DNA from: Jeotgalibacillus sp. ET6
GTDB lineage: Bacteria; Bacillota; Bacilli; Bacillales; Jeotgalibacillaceae
NCBI RefSeq assembly: GCF_029667115.1
Contig: NZ_JARUIU010000004.1
Span: 310,001-374,000 of the forward strand
Reading direction: 5' to 3'
DNA length: 64,000 nt
The notes beneath the pieces were generated by a model that saw only the letters and a program-made list of their open reading frames with translations, had not been told where the DNA came from and did not search any database. The stretch's first letter is position 1. Each line of letters starts with the position of its first letter. This document shows positions 1 to 8,860 of the stretch, piece by piece. The translations under genes and the position numbers were made by a program.

Positions 1-4
1 TACA

Positions 5-658
5 TTGGAACAATGGGCAAGATTTCTTGAAATTAATGCTCCGCGCATATTGGAACTGACATTGGATCACGCTGTACTGGTTTCCCTTGCAATCGTCGTT
101 GCACTGTTAATTGGTGTGCCATTAGGCATTTATCTAACCACTAACGAATACCTCGCAGGAACTGTTCTTCAAGTTGCTTCCGTTACACTGACTATTCCGA
201 GTCTAGCGCTTTTTGGTATAATGATTCCTATTTTTTCACTAATTAATAAAGGAATCGGATTTTTACCGGCTTTTGTGGCACTGGTGCTTTATTCGCAGCT
301 GCCGATTATTCGGAATACGTACACCGCTATTAAAAATGTCAATCCTGAGATGAGAGACGCGGCAATTGGAATGGGCATGAAAACCCATCAGCGCCTTTGG
401 CGTGTGGAAATTCCAAACGCTATGCCGGTTATTATGGCGGGAATCCGCACAGCGGTGGTCCTGAATATCGGAATTGCCGTCATTGCTGCTTATATTGGTG
501 CAGGCGGTCTTGGTGTTTTAATTACGCAGGGAATCAGCAGGGGTGATAATTACTTAATTATTTCCGGTTCATTAGCCGTTGCTTTGCTTGCGATCATTGC
601 AGATGGGCTGCTGCTCCTGATTCAGAAACGTTTTACGACAAAAGCTGTTGTCGAATAA
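5..658 (+). CDS. Compatible-solute ABC transporter permease (OpuC/OsmU type), possibly 5'-truncated by the window edge
   Basis: Membrane subunit of a glycine betaine/carnitine/choline-type importer. The 217-residue product has about five hydrophobic segments and the permease signature around residues 115-150 (GMGMKTHQRLWRVEIPNAMP) that contacts the ATPase, followed by AGIRTAVVLNIG, typical of OpuCB/OpuCD and YehW/YehY proteins. It is first of four co-directional genes (permease, ATPase, permease, binding protein), the order of E. coli osmU rather than B. subtilis opuC. The TTG at 5 is only the first start inside the window; the frame stays open to the left edge, so the true start may lie outside. 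Its closest paralogue is the permease at 1675. Family assignment is firm; exact substrate is not. Confidence 0.88.
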   Translation: MEQWARFLEINAPRILELTLDHAVLVSLAIVVALLIGVPLGIYLTTNEYLAGTVLQVASVTLTIPSLALFGIMIPIFSLINKGIGFLPAFVALVLYSQLPIIRNTYTAIKNVNPEMRDAAIGMGMKTHQRLWRVEIPNAMPVIMAGIRTAVVLNIGIAVIAAYIGAGGLGVLITQGISRGDNYLIISGSLAVALLAIIADGLLLLIQKRFTTKAVVE

Positions 659-677
659 CTTGTTAAGAGGTGAACAA

Positions 678-1670
678 ATGATTACGTTTAATCAGGTAAC
701 GAAAAAATATTCAAGTGAAAAAACGGCGGTTAAAAATGTCGACTTTACCGTTGATGAAGGAAAGATCGTTGTTCTGCTCGGACCATCAGGCTGCGGCAAG
801 ACCACTCTTTTGAGAATGGTAAACCGTTTGGAGTCGATTACAGAAGGATCGATTGTCATTGATGATGAAGATTCAATGGATCTTGATGCGATCGAGCTGC
901 GAAGAAAAATCGGTTATGTCATTCAAAGCAATGGTCTCTTTCCAAACATGACGATCGAAGAAAATGTCATGATCGTCCCGGATCTTCTGGGATGGAATAA
1001 GAAAAAGAAAACAGAGCGCTTCACCTATCTGATGAAGCTTATTGGACTGGATCCTAAGATATACAAAAAACGTTATCCTCACGAATTATCCGGTGGACAG
1101 CAGCAGCGAATCGGTGTTGTACGTGCGCTCGCAGCCGATCCTCCTGTAATGCTGATGGATGAGCCGTTTGGTGCACTGGATCCGATCATCCGGGAAAAAA
1201 TTCAGGATGAATTCCTTCAAATTCAAAGAGAAGTCAAAAAGACGATCTTGTTTGTAAGCCATGACATAGATGAAGCGATAAAAATGGCTGATAAAATCAT
1301 GCTTCTTCGCGATGGGGAAATTATGCAGTATGATACACCATCTGAAATGCTTACCCACCCGAAAAATGATTTTGTCAACCAATTTTTTGGCAAAGACCGC
1401 GCGATTAAGAGCTTAAGTCTTCACACAGTAAAAGATTTACAGGAAGTGATCGGATTAGCCGAAATGGATGAATCCATTTATGACACGAAAACGATTAATG
1501 TAAATCAGGATCTAAGAAATACACTCTCCATGCTGTTAAATCAGGAAGCCGATCAGGTTATTGTCACGAATGATGAAGGTAAAAGAATCGGTTCAATTAC
1601 GATTGACCTCGTTCAAAAATACCTTCATTTTGAAATAAAAGGGAAGCTGTCCGTATCCCAGGAAGGGTGA
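678..1670 (+). CDS. Compatible-solute ABC transporter ATP-binding protein (OpuCA-like, one CBS-like unit)
   Basis: Cytoplasmic ATPase that powers the osmolyte importer. It has Walker A GPSGCGKTT near residue 35, signature LSGGQQQR near 135, Walker B VMLMDEP and the H-loop SHDIDEA. I start it at the ATG at 678 because AAGAGGTGA lies 5-13 bases upstream; an upstream TTG at 648 has no ribosome site. That gives 330 residues, noticeably shorter than OpuCA proteins of about 380 residues. The C-terminal 75 residues hold what looks like one CBS repeat (VNQDLRNTLSMLLNQEADQV) where OpuCA usually has a tandem pair, so ionic-strength or c-di-AMP sensing described for OpuCA may be altered. It begins 19 bases after the first permease and ends just before the second. 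Confidence 0.92.
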   Translation: MITFNQVTKKYSSEKTAVKNVDFTVDEGKIVVLLGPSGCGKTTLLRMVNRLESITEGSIVIDDEDSMDLDAIELRRKIGYVIQSNGLFPNMTIEENVMIVPDLLGWNKKKKTERFTYLMKLIGLDPKIYKKRYPHELSGGQQQRIGVVRALAADPPVMLMDEPFGALDPIIREKIQDEFLQIQREVKKTILFVSHDIDEAIKMADKIMLLRDGEIMQYDTPSEMLTHPKNDFVNQFFGKDRAIKSLSLHTVKDLQEVIGLAEMDESIYDTKTINVNQDLRNTLSMLLNQEADQVIVTNDEGKRIGSITIDLVQKYLHFEIKGKLSVSQEG

Positions 1671-1674
1671 TTCG

Positions 1675-2412
1675 GTGAATAATAAAAAACTAATCGGCAA
1701 CGGCTTTAGATTTTTCATTTATGGATTGGTTATTGCTTTTGTAGCATGGGCCATATACAATCAGTATTTTTCGTATATTTTCAGTCAATCAAGCACCTTC
1801 CTCGTCTTGCTGCGCCAGCATTTTGTTTTAGTGCTTGTGTCATCTGTGCTTGCAATTCTCATTGCAGTACCTGCAGGAATTGTGATTACACGACCTAAAT
1901 TCAGGAAAGCCGAATGGCTGATTACCAATATCGTGAACTTTGGGCAGACCATTCCGAGTCTGGCCGTTCTGGCATTGATGATCAGTGTACTCGGAATCGG
2001 TTTTAATACGGCAGTATTCGCGCTATTTATCTACTCCATATTGCCGATCTTCAGAAACACCGTAGCAGGGCTCGATACGATTGACCCTAACTTAATTGAC
2101 GCTGCAAAAGGGATGGGAATGAAGCCCAGCCAAATTCTATTCCGCATTGAATTGCCAAATGCTGTGTATTCCATTCTGGCGGGTATCAGAACAGCTGTTG
2201 TTTTAAATATTGGAACAGCCGCTTTAGCTTATGTAGTAGGTGGGGGCGGCCTTGGCGTCTGGATCTTTACCGGCATTCAGCTGTTTGACAATGGCTTCCT
2301 GATTTCAGGTGCAATCCCTGTGACAATCATGGCTATTTTGGCTGACTACTTGCTTAGAAAACTCGAAAATGTCCTTGTTCCAAAGGGTGCAAGAGAAGTA
2401 TCCAATACTTAA
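1675..2412 (+). CDS. Compatible-solute ABC transporter permease (OpuC/OsmU type), second subunit
   Basis: Second membrane subunit of the osmolyte importer, 245 residues, starting at a GTG preceded by GGAAGGGTGA, which overlaps the end of the ATPase gene. It has an N-terminal hydrophobic segment (residues 10-28), four to five further segments, and the coupling motif GMGMKPSQILFRIELPNAVY around residues 140-160, followed by AGIRTAVVLNIGTAAL. It is clearly paralogous to the permease at the left edge, so the channel is likely a heterodimer. The downstream binding protein starts 22 bases later, so the four genes form one transcription unit ending at the terminator near 3377. Confidence 0.92.
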   Translation: MNNKKLIGNGFRFFIYGLVIAFVAWAIYNQYFSYIFSQSSTFLVLLRQHFVLVLVSSVLAILIAVPAGIVITRPKFRKAEWLITNIVNFGQTIPSLAVLALMISVLGIGFNTAVFALFIYSILPIFRNTVAGLDTIDPNLIDAAKGMGMKPSQILFRIELPNAVYSILAGIRTAVVLNIGTAALAYVVGGGGLGVWIFTGIQLFDNGFLISGAIPVTIMAILADYLLRKLENVLVPKGAREVSNT

Positions 2413-2434
2413 CGAAAAGGGAGGCAGTACATTT

Positions 2435-3352
2435 GTGAAGAAGATACTAACGCTTATCCCTCTTACGTTGATCATGGTAGTGCTCACAGCTTGCTCAAGC
2501 TTAGGCATTGCAGGAAAAGAGGTCACTGTAGGAGGTAAAAATTTTACTGAGCAGTACCTGTTATCCGAAATGACCGCTTTCTTGCTAACCGAAGAAGGCT
2601 TTAAAGTAAATCAAATGAATAATCTTGGCAGTACCGTTGTCCGTTCCGCGCTCGAAAATGGCCAGGTGGATCTGATGTGGGAGTATACCGGAACCGCTCT
2701 TATTACGTATATGGGAGAAGAACCGATAGCAGATCCGGAAGAGGCCTTTAACAAAGTCAAAGAAGTGGACAGCAAGCAAAATATCAACTGGATCAATATG
2801 TCAGATGTTAATAACACTTATGCTCTGGCTATGAGAAGTGAGCAGGCAGAAGAGCTTGGGATTGAATCAATCAGTGACTTAGCTGCTTATATCAATGAAA
2901 ATCCTGGTGAGCTTACAATGGCTTCTGATGCAGAGTTTGCAAATCGTCCCGACGGACTGCCGGGTGTAGAAGAAACCTACGGATTTGAATTTGGATCTGC
3001 TCAAATCAGCCAGATGGATATCGGCCTGACTCAGCGGGCACTTGATAATGAGCAGGTTGAAGTGTCTGTAGCGTATGAGACAGATGCCACAATCAAGAAC
3101 TATGATTTAGTCGTTCTTGAAGACGATAAACAATTTTTCCCGCCTTATCGTGCAGCCGTATCGATTAATGAGGATGTTTATGAAGAATATCCTGAAATAG
3201 AGGAAATCACTGCGATTCTGGCAGAAAACCTGGACAGTACCATTATGCGGGAGTTAAATTACCGCGTGGATATTGAAGGGGAAAGTGTGTCCGTTGTAGC
3301 CTATGAATGGCTTGTGGAAAATGGGCTGCTGGAAGAAGAAGAGTCGCAATAG
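2435..3352 (+). CDS. Osmoprotectant-binding lipoprotein (OpuCC/OsmF-like)
   Basis: Extracellular substrate-binding lipoprotein of the importer. The start is the GTG at 2435, 10 bases after AAAAGGGAGG; the frame is open further upstream but that part overlaps the permease and has no ribosome site. The first 20 residues are a signal peptide ending in the lipobox LTAC, so Cys20 is the lipidation site. The mature part begins with VTVGGKNFTEQYLLSEM, the hallmark of OpuAC/OpuCC-type proteins, and later DLMWEYTGTAL, also typical. Total 305 residues, normal for the family. Betaine, carnitine or choline are plausible ligands; the sequence alone does not decide. Confidence 0.93.
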   Translation: MKKILTLIPLTLIMVVLTACSSLGIAGKEVTVGGKNFTEQYLLSEMTAFLLTEEGFKVNQMNNLGSTVVRSALENGQVDLMWEYTGTALITYMGEEPIADPEEAFNKVKEVDSKQNINWINMSDVNNTYALAMRSEQAEELGIESISDLAAYINENPGELTMASDAEFANRPDGLPGVEETYGFEFGSAQISQMDIGLTQRALDNEQVEVSVAYETDATIKNYDLVVLEDDKQFFPPYRAAVSINEDVYEEYPEIEEITAILAENLDSTIMRELNYRVDIEGESVSVVAYEWLVENGLLEEEESQ

Positions 3353-3376
3353 TTGGACAAGATTGGTGAATAGTAA

Positions 3377-3409
3377 AAGAGGGGGCAGAAAAGTGCCTCC
3401 TCTTTTTTT
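3377..3409. terminator. Rho-independent terminator between convergent operons
   Basis: An 11-bp stem (AAGAGGGGGCA with TGCCTCCTCTT, one G-T pair) encloses a 6-base loop and runs into a T tract. It ends the osmolyte operon; the A-rich left flank means it may also act on the convergent minus-strand operon that ends at 3429. Confidence 0.88.
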
Positions 3410-3428
3410 CGTGCAATTAGCAAGCCGG

Positions 3429-4358
3429 TTACACAACAAAGTGATTGCTGAACCATTTCAAATGATCCCTGCTGGCAATATCATGTGAATTCATCGGAAT
3501 CCAAATCAATTGTTTATCTTTAAACGTTTCTTTTATTTGATCTAAATAAGGCAGTTCATGTTTTTTTCGATCCAGCATAAACTGTCCGTCTGCCTCTTCC
3601 GGCAAAACCTTATTGACAATTAAAGTGCTGACATTCAAGTCATATCCAGCAAGCAGATCAACTGCTTTTTTCGTTTCCAAAATGGGCAGTCGTTCAGGGT
3701 TCAGGACAAACATAAAACCGGTAATATCTTCATTTAATAAAAGGTCTCTTGCTTTAGAAAATCGCTCCTGTCTGTTTTTCAGTACAGCATAAATAGGATC
3801 CTCAACAGGCTCGCCGTCATTTAACAGGGCTGCGTAATTTTCATTTGTTTTTTTTCTTTTTTCCAGAAGGCCTTCAATCCAGACCCCCATTAACTCCGGA
3901 AGAGTGAGAAGACGGATGGTATGACCGGTGGGTGCTGTATCAAAAATCAGCTTATCAAATTGCGAAAGCTCTTCTAATATAATCGAGACCAGTTTGTCAA
4001 AAAGGGCAGCCTCGTCTGCTCCAGGCGAGGCTTTTGCGGTGTCTAGCTGCCGGTGTACTTCCTCCATCATACCGGTGTGAACCATTCCCTTAATATTTTC
4101 CTTTACGCCTTTAATATAGCTCGCAGTTTCTATTTCAGGGTCAATCTCAAGAGCATAAAGGTTTTCGGAAACTTTTGTATTCCTGCCTCCAATCTTCCGG
4201 TCAAAGATATCACCTGTATTATGAGCAGGGTCAGTAGAAATTAACAGCGTGCGATGCCCCTGCTGAGCTGATTTTAAGGCAATGGCAGCCGCTGATGTGG
4301 ATTTCCCCACACCGCCTTTTCCCCCGACAAAAATAATTCGCTTCGTTAATACATCCAT
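3429..4358 (-). CDS. ArsA/Get3-family ATPase without cysteines
   Basis: SIMIBI-class P-loop ATPase, 309 residues, with the deviant Walker A GGKGGVGKST at residues 12-21, switch I STDPAHNTGDIF near residue 42 and switch II FDTAPTGHTIRLL near 145. I find no cysteine anywhere in the protein, so it lacks both the arsenite-binding cysteines of ArsA and the CxxC zinc motif of eukaryotic Get3; an arsenite pump role is unlikely. It is the last gene of a minus-strand set cstA, CC-ending small protein, ATPase; its ribosome site AAAGGAGC lies 8 bases before the ATG. By analogy to Get3/ArsA it may bind or insert a membrane protein or move another client, possibly the small neighbour or CstA; that is inference. 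No ars genes are nearby. Confidence 0.85.
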   Translation of the reverse strand: MDVLTKRIIFVGGKGGVGKSTSAAAIALKSAQQGHRTLLISTDPAHNTGDIFDRKIGGRNTKVSENLYALEIDPEIETASYIKGVKENIKGMVHTGMMEEVHRQLDTAKASPGADEAALFDKLVSIILEELSQFDKLIFDTAPTGHTIRLLTLPELMGVWIEGLLEKRKKTNENYAALLNDGEPVEDPIYAVLKNRQERFSKARDLLLNEDITGFMFVLNPERLPILETKKAVDLLAGYDLNVSTLIVNKVLPEEADGQFMLDRKKHELPYLDQIKETFKDKQLIWIPMNSHDIASRDHLKWFSNHFVV

Positions 4359-4392
4359 GTCAAAAGCTCCTTTTAATTAGCAGTCGCAGGGA

Positions 4393-4653
4393 TTAACAGC
4401 ATCGAATCCCTGACATCGGTGACTTTTCCATTCCCATTCTCAGATGCCAGTCATGGAATTTTTCAATCATGTAGGGATAAAGTTCAAGCGTATAGTAATA
4501 AACCGGGTTCGGTATGCCAATCATTTCAGAATAAAGCAGCAGCAGAAACAAATCGTCTTCATCCCTATGCTCACGTGCAATTTCCTGCCGATGCGGCATA
4601 CTCAATACTTCCTCGTAATAAGCGATGAGTGCCTTTACTTTATCAAGCATCAT
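4393..4653 (-). CDS. Small protein ending in Cys-Cys-stop (cory-CC-star type)
   Basis: An 86-residue soluble protein with aromatic-rich centre (NPVYYYTLELYPYMIEKFHD) and the C-terminus SPMSGIRCC followed directly by the stop codon. I recognise this as the family annotated as cory-CC-star protein, whose defining feature is the two terminal cysteines; no function is established that I know of. It starts with ATGATG 8 bases after GGAGGTGA and sits 43 bases after cstA and 34 bases before the ATPase gene, all minus strand, so it is probably co-transcribed with both. The terminal Cys pair could be a thiol, metal or lipidation site, or a tail recognised by the ATPase; none of this is shown. Confidence 0.85.
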   Translation of the reverse strand: MMLDKVKALIAYYEEVLSMPHRQEIAREHRDEDDLFLLLLYSEMIGIPNPVYYYTLELYPYMIEKFHDWHLRMGMEKSPMSGIRCC

Positions 4654-4696
4654 TGATGGTCACCTCCATTGTTTTGAAGTCAGAATTGCTTTTTCA

Positions 4697-6433
4697 TTAC
4701 TCGATCGGATCAATAGTTTGTTTCGTGTCTGCCAGTGCAGAAAGAGCGGTAATGACGATCCATATCGCAAATCCCATAATAATCGCTCCGAAAATAAAGA
4801 GAAGGGAACTCGGCTGGTCGCCCCACCATGCCCATTCAAATAGAACCTGCTGAACCATGGCATAGAGCGTCATAAATAAAAGGAAAATCATCGGAATGAG
4901 TGTAATCAGGTAATTTCTGCCGAGTTTCTTAAGCCATACTGAGATGAGCAATAAACTGATTCCGGCTAGCAGTTGATTAGAGGTTCCAAACAAAGGCCAC
5001 AGAAGGTATCCACCGGAACCAAACCCTTGAGGTCCTTCAGGAATCAGGACGAGTGCTGCACTTGAAACGACGGCGATTGTCGTAGCCACATGTGTTTTTG
5101 TAAGGGCAGGAACGTTGTATTCTGAACCTAATTCTGCAATGATGTAGCGCATTAGCCTGACGGAAGTATCAAGGGTAGTAGCGGCAAAGCTTACTACGAT
5201 AATGGAAACAATGGTAGCCGCTATCTCAGCAGGGATTCCAAGTCCGGTAGCAAGCTGGCTGGCCCCTTGTACAAAGGCTCCCAAACCTCCGGCACTTGCT
5301 TCCTGAAAATTGCTGTAGGTAGCCAGGAAATCTTCTTTAGTCGGAAATAACGTAATGACCGCAATGATTGCTACTAATGCAAGGATTCCTTCACCCACTG
5401 CCCCTAAATATCCTACAAAACGCGCATCGGTTTCTTTATCAAGCTGTTTTGAGGAGGTGCCTGACGAAACAAGACCGTGAAATCCAGAGATCGCTCCACA
5501 TGCGATCGTAATGAAGAGAAGAGGGAACCATGAGACATCATCCGCATTTGGGTTTGTTATGGGAGCAGTAATTTCGGGATTTGTAAACAGCAGGCCGAGA
5601 TACAAAATGGCAAGCCCGACCACAAGCTGATGCGAATTTATAAAATCACGGGGCTGCAGCAGCTTCCATACAGGCAGCGTGGAGGCAATATATACATAGC
5701 CCATTAAAACCAGGATCCAGATAAAGAATGCGCTCGATACAGCGCCCAATCCAAAGAGACCAGCGCCTTCTTCACCGCCCATATATCCAACTAAATCAAT
5801 TTGAAGAAAATCAACTTGTGCAGCGAGAATCGCTACAGCGTACATGACAGCGAGAGCGATGAGAGAGGGGACGAGCATTTTAACATTTTTCTTATAAACG
5901 GCGTGTCCGATCCAAATTGCAAGCGGAATCTGAATAAAAACAGGCAGAACACTGGATGGAAAGGTAATAAAGAGATTGGCAATGACCCAGGCGAAAACGG
6001 CATTTACCATGAGCACAAGAATAAGAATAATAAATAAAAACAGGATCTTCGCACGCTGCCCGACTAATTTATCCGCCAGCGTTCCAATGGACTGCCCCTT
6101 GTTGCGCACTGAGAGGACAAGCGTACCAAAGTCATGTACACCCGCAGCAAAAACCGTCCCGAGCACCACCCACAAAACAGCAGGCAGCCATCCCCAGTAC
6201 ACGGCAATTGCAGGACCAAGAATTGGAGCGGCACCTGCTACCGATGTAAAATGGTGTCCCCACAGTACGAATTTATTAGTAGGGACAAAATCCACACCAT
6301 CTTTAAATCGGTGTGCAGGTGTAACGTAATCAGGATCCAGTCTGAAAATCTTTTCTGCAACAAATTTCGAGTAGAAACGATAGCCTAAAAGAAAGATAAA
6401 AATACCTATTGCTGCAATCGCAATTGCATTCAT
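4697..6433 (-). CDS. cstA: CstA-family carbon-starvation transporter (peptide/pyruvate)
   Basis: Large membrane protein of 578 residues with about 16 hydrophobic segments and the highly conserved CstA/BtsT stretch FVLWGHHFTSVAGAAPILG near residue 55, then GWLPAVLWVVLGTVFAAGVH. Family members take up pyruvate or peptides during carbon limitation. The start ATG follows GGGGAGGAATAGAGG. It leads a minus-strand set with the CC-ending protein and the ArsA-like ATPase. A near-consensus cre site lies 28 bases upstream, fitting repression while good carbon sources are present. The family call is secure; substrate is not. Confidence 0.94.
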   Translation of the reverse strand: MNAIAIAAIGIFIFLLGYRFYSKFVAEKIFRLDPDYVTPAHRFKDGVDFVPTNKFVLWGHHFTSVAGAAPILGPAIAVYWGWLPAVLWVVLGTVFAAGVHDFGTLVLSVRNKGQSIGTLADKLVGQRAKILFLFIILILVLMVNAVFAWVIANLFITFPSSVLPVFIQIPLAIWIGHAVYKKNVKMLVPSLIALAVMYAVAILAAQVDFLQIDLVGYMGGEEGAGLFGLGAVSSAFFIWILVLMGYVYIASTLPVWKLLQPRDFINSHQLVVGLAILYLGLLFTNPEITAPITNPNADDVSWFPLLFITIACGAISGFHGLVSSGTSSKQLDKETDARFVGYLGAVGEGILALVAIIAVITLFPTKEDFLATYSNFQEASAGGLGAFVQGASQLATGLGIPAEIAATIVSIIVVSFAATTLDTSVRLMRYIIAELGSEYNVPALTKTHVATTIAVVSSAALVLIPEGPQGFGSGGYLLWPLFGTSNQLLAGISLLLISVWLKKLGRNYLITLIPMIFLLFMTLYAMVQQVLFEWAWWGDQPSSLLFIFGAIIMGFAIWIVITALSALADTKQTIDPIE

Positions 6434-6460
6434 CCTCTATTCCTCCCCGCAAATATCATA

Positions 6461-6475
6461 ATGTAAGCGATTTCG
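6461..6475. promoter_or_regulatory. Candidate CcpA-binding cre site in front of cstA
   Basis: TGTAAGCGATTTCG matches the cre consensus TGWAANCGNTNWCA at 13 of 14 positions (the last base differs). It lies 28 bases upstream of the cstA start, where bound CcpA could block initiation. Seen directly; regulation is inferred from the consensus and from the carbon-starvation role of CstA. Confidence 0.6.
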
Positions 6476-6666
6476 ATCTTGTTACCTAAATAATAGAGGA
6501 AAACGAAAGTTATGTAAATATTCTAAAAAATGTGTTAGATTTTGGAGATATACGGAGAGCTATTTGGAGGAAAAACGAGAAGGAAAGCCTCTATTTTATT
6601 TCCATTTATACCTTTATATTTAAATGACAGCGAGTAATTTTCAGAAAAAGGAGAGGAAGTGGCCAA

Positions 6667-7926
6667 TTGAATGAAAAGTGGATGGGCTGTCCGGCATGCG
6701 GCAGCAGAATTCCTGTGATTTCAGGGTATAGTTCATGGTGCGATCACTGTCATTTTAATCTTAACCCTGCTCAGGAACAGAAAAAGAAAACTTTATTGGG
6801 TAAAGCATATGAAGCTCTTGGAAGAAAAAATGGAGAACAGATGCTTTATAAATTGATAAAGAGTTCAGCCCAAAAGCCTTCGATTACGGCACAGGGGGTT
6901 ATCGCTTATTTTCTGGCTGCTCTCGTTCATCTCCTCAGTCTCGGTCTCGCTGCTGCGGCGGGATATTTAGTCTGGGTGGGAAGTGATAAAGTTTTTTTAC
7001 TATTCACGGCTGTTCTGCTGCTGGGGATTTCGTGGGTGGCGAGGCCGAAGATTGACCGTTTGGAAAAAGATGAAACGGTTCTTACCCGGGAGGATCTGCC
7101 GGAGTTTTTCCGGCTGGTGGATTCAATTACAAGTGAGCTCGGCACAGGCAAAATAGATGGTGTGGTGCTGAATGGAGAATTTAATGCTTCCATTGGCAGG
7201 TATGGCTGGAAAAAGCGAATTATTATTAAAATGGGTCTTCCTTTGTTTTCAATTTTAACTGCGGAAGAAAAAAAGGCGCTTTTAGCTCATGAAATCGGGC
7301 ATTTAGCGAATGGAGATCTTGCCAGAGGCTTTTTTATTGGCACAGCTTTGAATACGCTCGAAGTTTGGCATGAAATTTTGGAGCCGGAGGAATTGCATGA
7401 AGGGCAAAGCGGAGATTTAGTGAAGATGGTTTCTGCATCCATTTTAAAAGCGCTTAGCTTTTTCCCGAAAACCTATTCGGATCTGCTGCTTTATTTTCTG
7501 TATTTCAACAAGCAGCAGGCAGAGTATTTTGCTGACTATACAGGAGCCAGGTTGGCAGGAACTGAACCGGCGATCACCCTTTTGGAGAAAATCGAGTACG
7601 GCAGACTGTACGAATACTCCATCAGAAAAACAGCCCTTTCCTCTGAGAAACTAAATCTTTACCATTGCCTGAATGACGAAATCAAACAATTACCTAAAAG
7701 AGAAAAAAGCCGATACAGGAAAATAGCGGAGCTTGAGAAGTCCAAAGTGGATGATACGCATCCGCCTACTTACTTTCGCGTTCAGTACTTACAATCAAAA
7801 AAACACCTGCAGAAACAAGCAGATGTAGATTTGCAGCAATTTAAGAGCATTCAGCAGGAATTATTCTGCTTTGAAAATGCGATCCAAAATGCTGTCACAG
7901 AGGAATATTGGTATTACCATTCATGA
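6667..7926 (+). CDS. M48-family membrane metalloprotease with N-terminal zinc ribbon
   Basis: Predicted HtpX-like membrane protease, 419 residues. Residues 8-33 carry two Cys-x-x-Cys pairs (CPAC, CDHC), a zinc ribbon not found in plain HtpX. Two hydrophobic segments follow at about residues 80-120, then the zinc-protease site LLAHEIGHLANGD near residue 206, with a third ligand expected in QAEYFADYTGARLAG near 285. The start must be the TTG at 6667, 11 bases after AAAGGAGAGG; the nearby ATG at 6671 is out of frame. It is convergent with the SDR gene, four bases apart. Substrates are unknown; membrane-protein quality control is a reasonable guess from the family. Confidence 0.85.
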   Translation: MNEKWMGCPACGSRIPVISGYSSWCDHCHFNLNPAQEQKKKTLLGKAYEALGRKNGEQMLYKLIKSSAQKPSITAQGVIAYFLAALVHLLSLGLAAAAGYLVWVGSDKVFLLFTAVLLLGISWVARPKIDRLEKDETVLTREDLPEFFRLVDSITSELGTGKIDGVVLNGEFNASIGRYGWKKRIIIKMGLPLFSILTAEEKKALLAHEIGHLANGDLARGFFIGTALNTLEVWHEILEPEELHEGQSGDLVKMVSASILKALSFFPKTYSDLLLYFLYFNKQQAEYFADYTGARLAGTEPAITLLEKIEYGRLYEYSIRKTALSSEKLNLYHCLNDEIKQLPKREKSRYRKIAELEKSKVDDTHPPTYFRVQYLQSKKHLQKQADVDLQQFKSIQQELFCFENAIQNAVTEEYWYYHS

Positions 7927-7930
7927 AGAG

Positions 7931-8701
7931 TTAAAGACTGTTTCGAAAACCTCCTTCAGAGTGAATGACCTGTCCTGTTACCCATTCTGCCCGTTCACTG
8001 GCAAGGAAGGCAGTCAGGTTAGCACAATCCTTAGGCTCCCCGATTCTGCCTGAAGGAGAACGCTTTAAAATATCCTGTTTTATGTCGTCAGTCATCCAGC
8101 CGGTGTCTGTAGGACCCGGATTGATGGCGTTAATGGTTATGTTTTTTTCAGCAAGAACCGGCGCCAGCGTATACGTCAGGGTTTCGACAGCTGATTTAGT
8201 GAGCACATAAGAAAGCTCGTCAGGCATGGGTCCCTGTGACCAGCCTGTCGTAATATTAATGATCCTCCCATACTCACCTTCAAACTGCTTGACAAATTCA
8301 GATGTCAGGATGGTCGCCGCACGTACATTTACGCGGTAATGCTCATCCAGGCTTTCAGGTGTAATGGTATAAATCGTATCATTAATCGATACAGCTGCAT
8401 TATTCACAAGAACGTCTGGGTACCTGCCAAGGGTATTTTTGCAATACTGAAACCCCTTTTTAAAAGAAGACGTATCCTGAAGATCCAGTTCAATTTTTTC
8501 GCACCGGACTCCATAAGAAATGATCTCGTTTTGTATGTCAGTTACCTCATCTTTTTTACGATGAAATGAAACCTCCTCATCATACTTCGTCCAATAAGTA
8601 AATAAAATATCATGCCCGTCCTTTGCAAGCTCCCTGCATATTCCTGCTCCTATTCCCTGAGATCGGCCGGTGCCGGTTATAAAGGCAGCTTTTCGCTTCA
8701 T
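7931..8701 (-). CDS. Short-chain dehydrogenase/reductase
   Basis: NAD(P)-dependent oxidoreductase of the SDR superfamily, 256 residues. It has the nucleotide-binding motif TGTGRSQGIGAGI near residue 10, the NNAA motif (VNNAAVSIND) near 100, and the catalytic Ser and YxxxK (YVLTK) near 165. A FabG-like C-terminal VTGQVIHSEGGF supports this. I favour the ATG at 8701, which lies 11 bases from AGGAG, over the ATG at 8710, only 2 bases away. The substrate cannot be told from sequence, and the neighbours give no pathway hint. Confidence 0.88.
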   Translation of the reverse strand: MKRKAAFITGTGRSQGIGAGICRELAKDGHDILFTYWTKYDEEVSFHRKKDEVTDIQNEIISYGVRCEKIELDLQDTSSFKKGFQYCKNTLGRYPDVLVNNAAVSINDTIYTITPESLDEHYRVNVRAATILTSEFVKQFEGEYGRIINITTGWSQGPMPDELSYVLTKSAVETLTYTLAPVLAEKNITINAINPGPTDTGWMTDDIKQDILKRSPSGRIGEPKDCANLTAFLASERAEWVTGQVIHSEGGFRNSL

Positions 8702-8860
8702 TTTTACCATCTCTCCTAAACTTATATTTATACTTTACCGTATTATAGCATTTAAAATTCTATCTATTCAGACTGTTTTTAACTGGAAGAGATCTGTATA
8801 CTTAAGAAAAAAGAGGAAAGAAAAGAGGAAGATGGCTTTTCTTTGCAGAGGAGGCGCAGT

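Noticed and set aside
4053-4244. Plus-strand frame inside the ArsA-like gene
   Set aside because: No ribosome site and wholly within a strong gene on the other strand.
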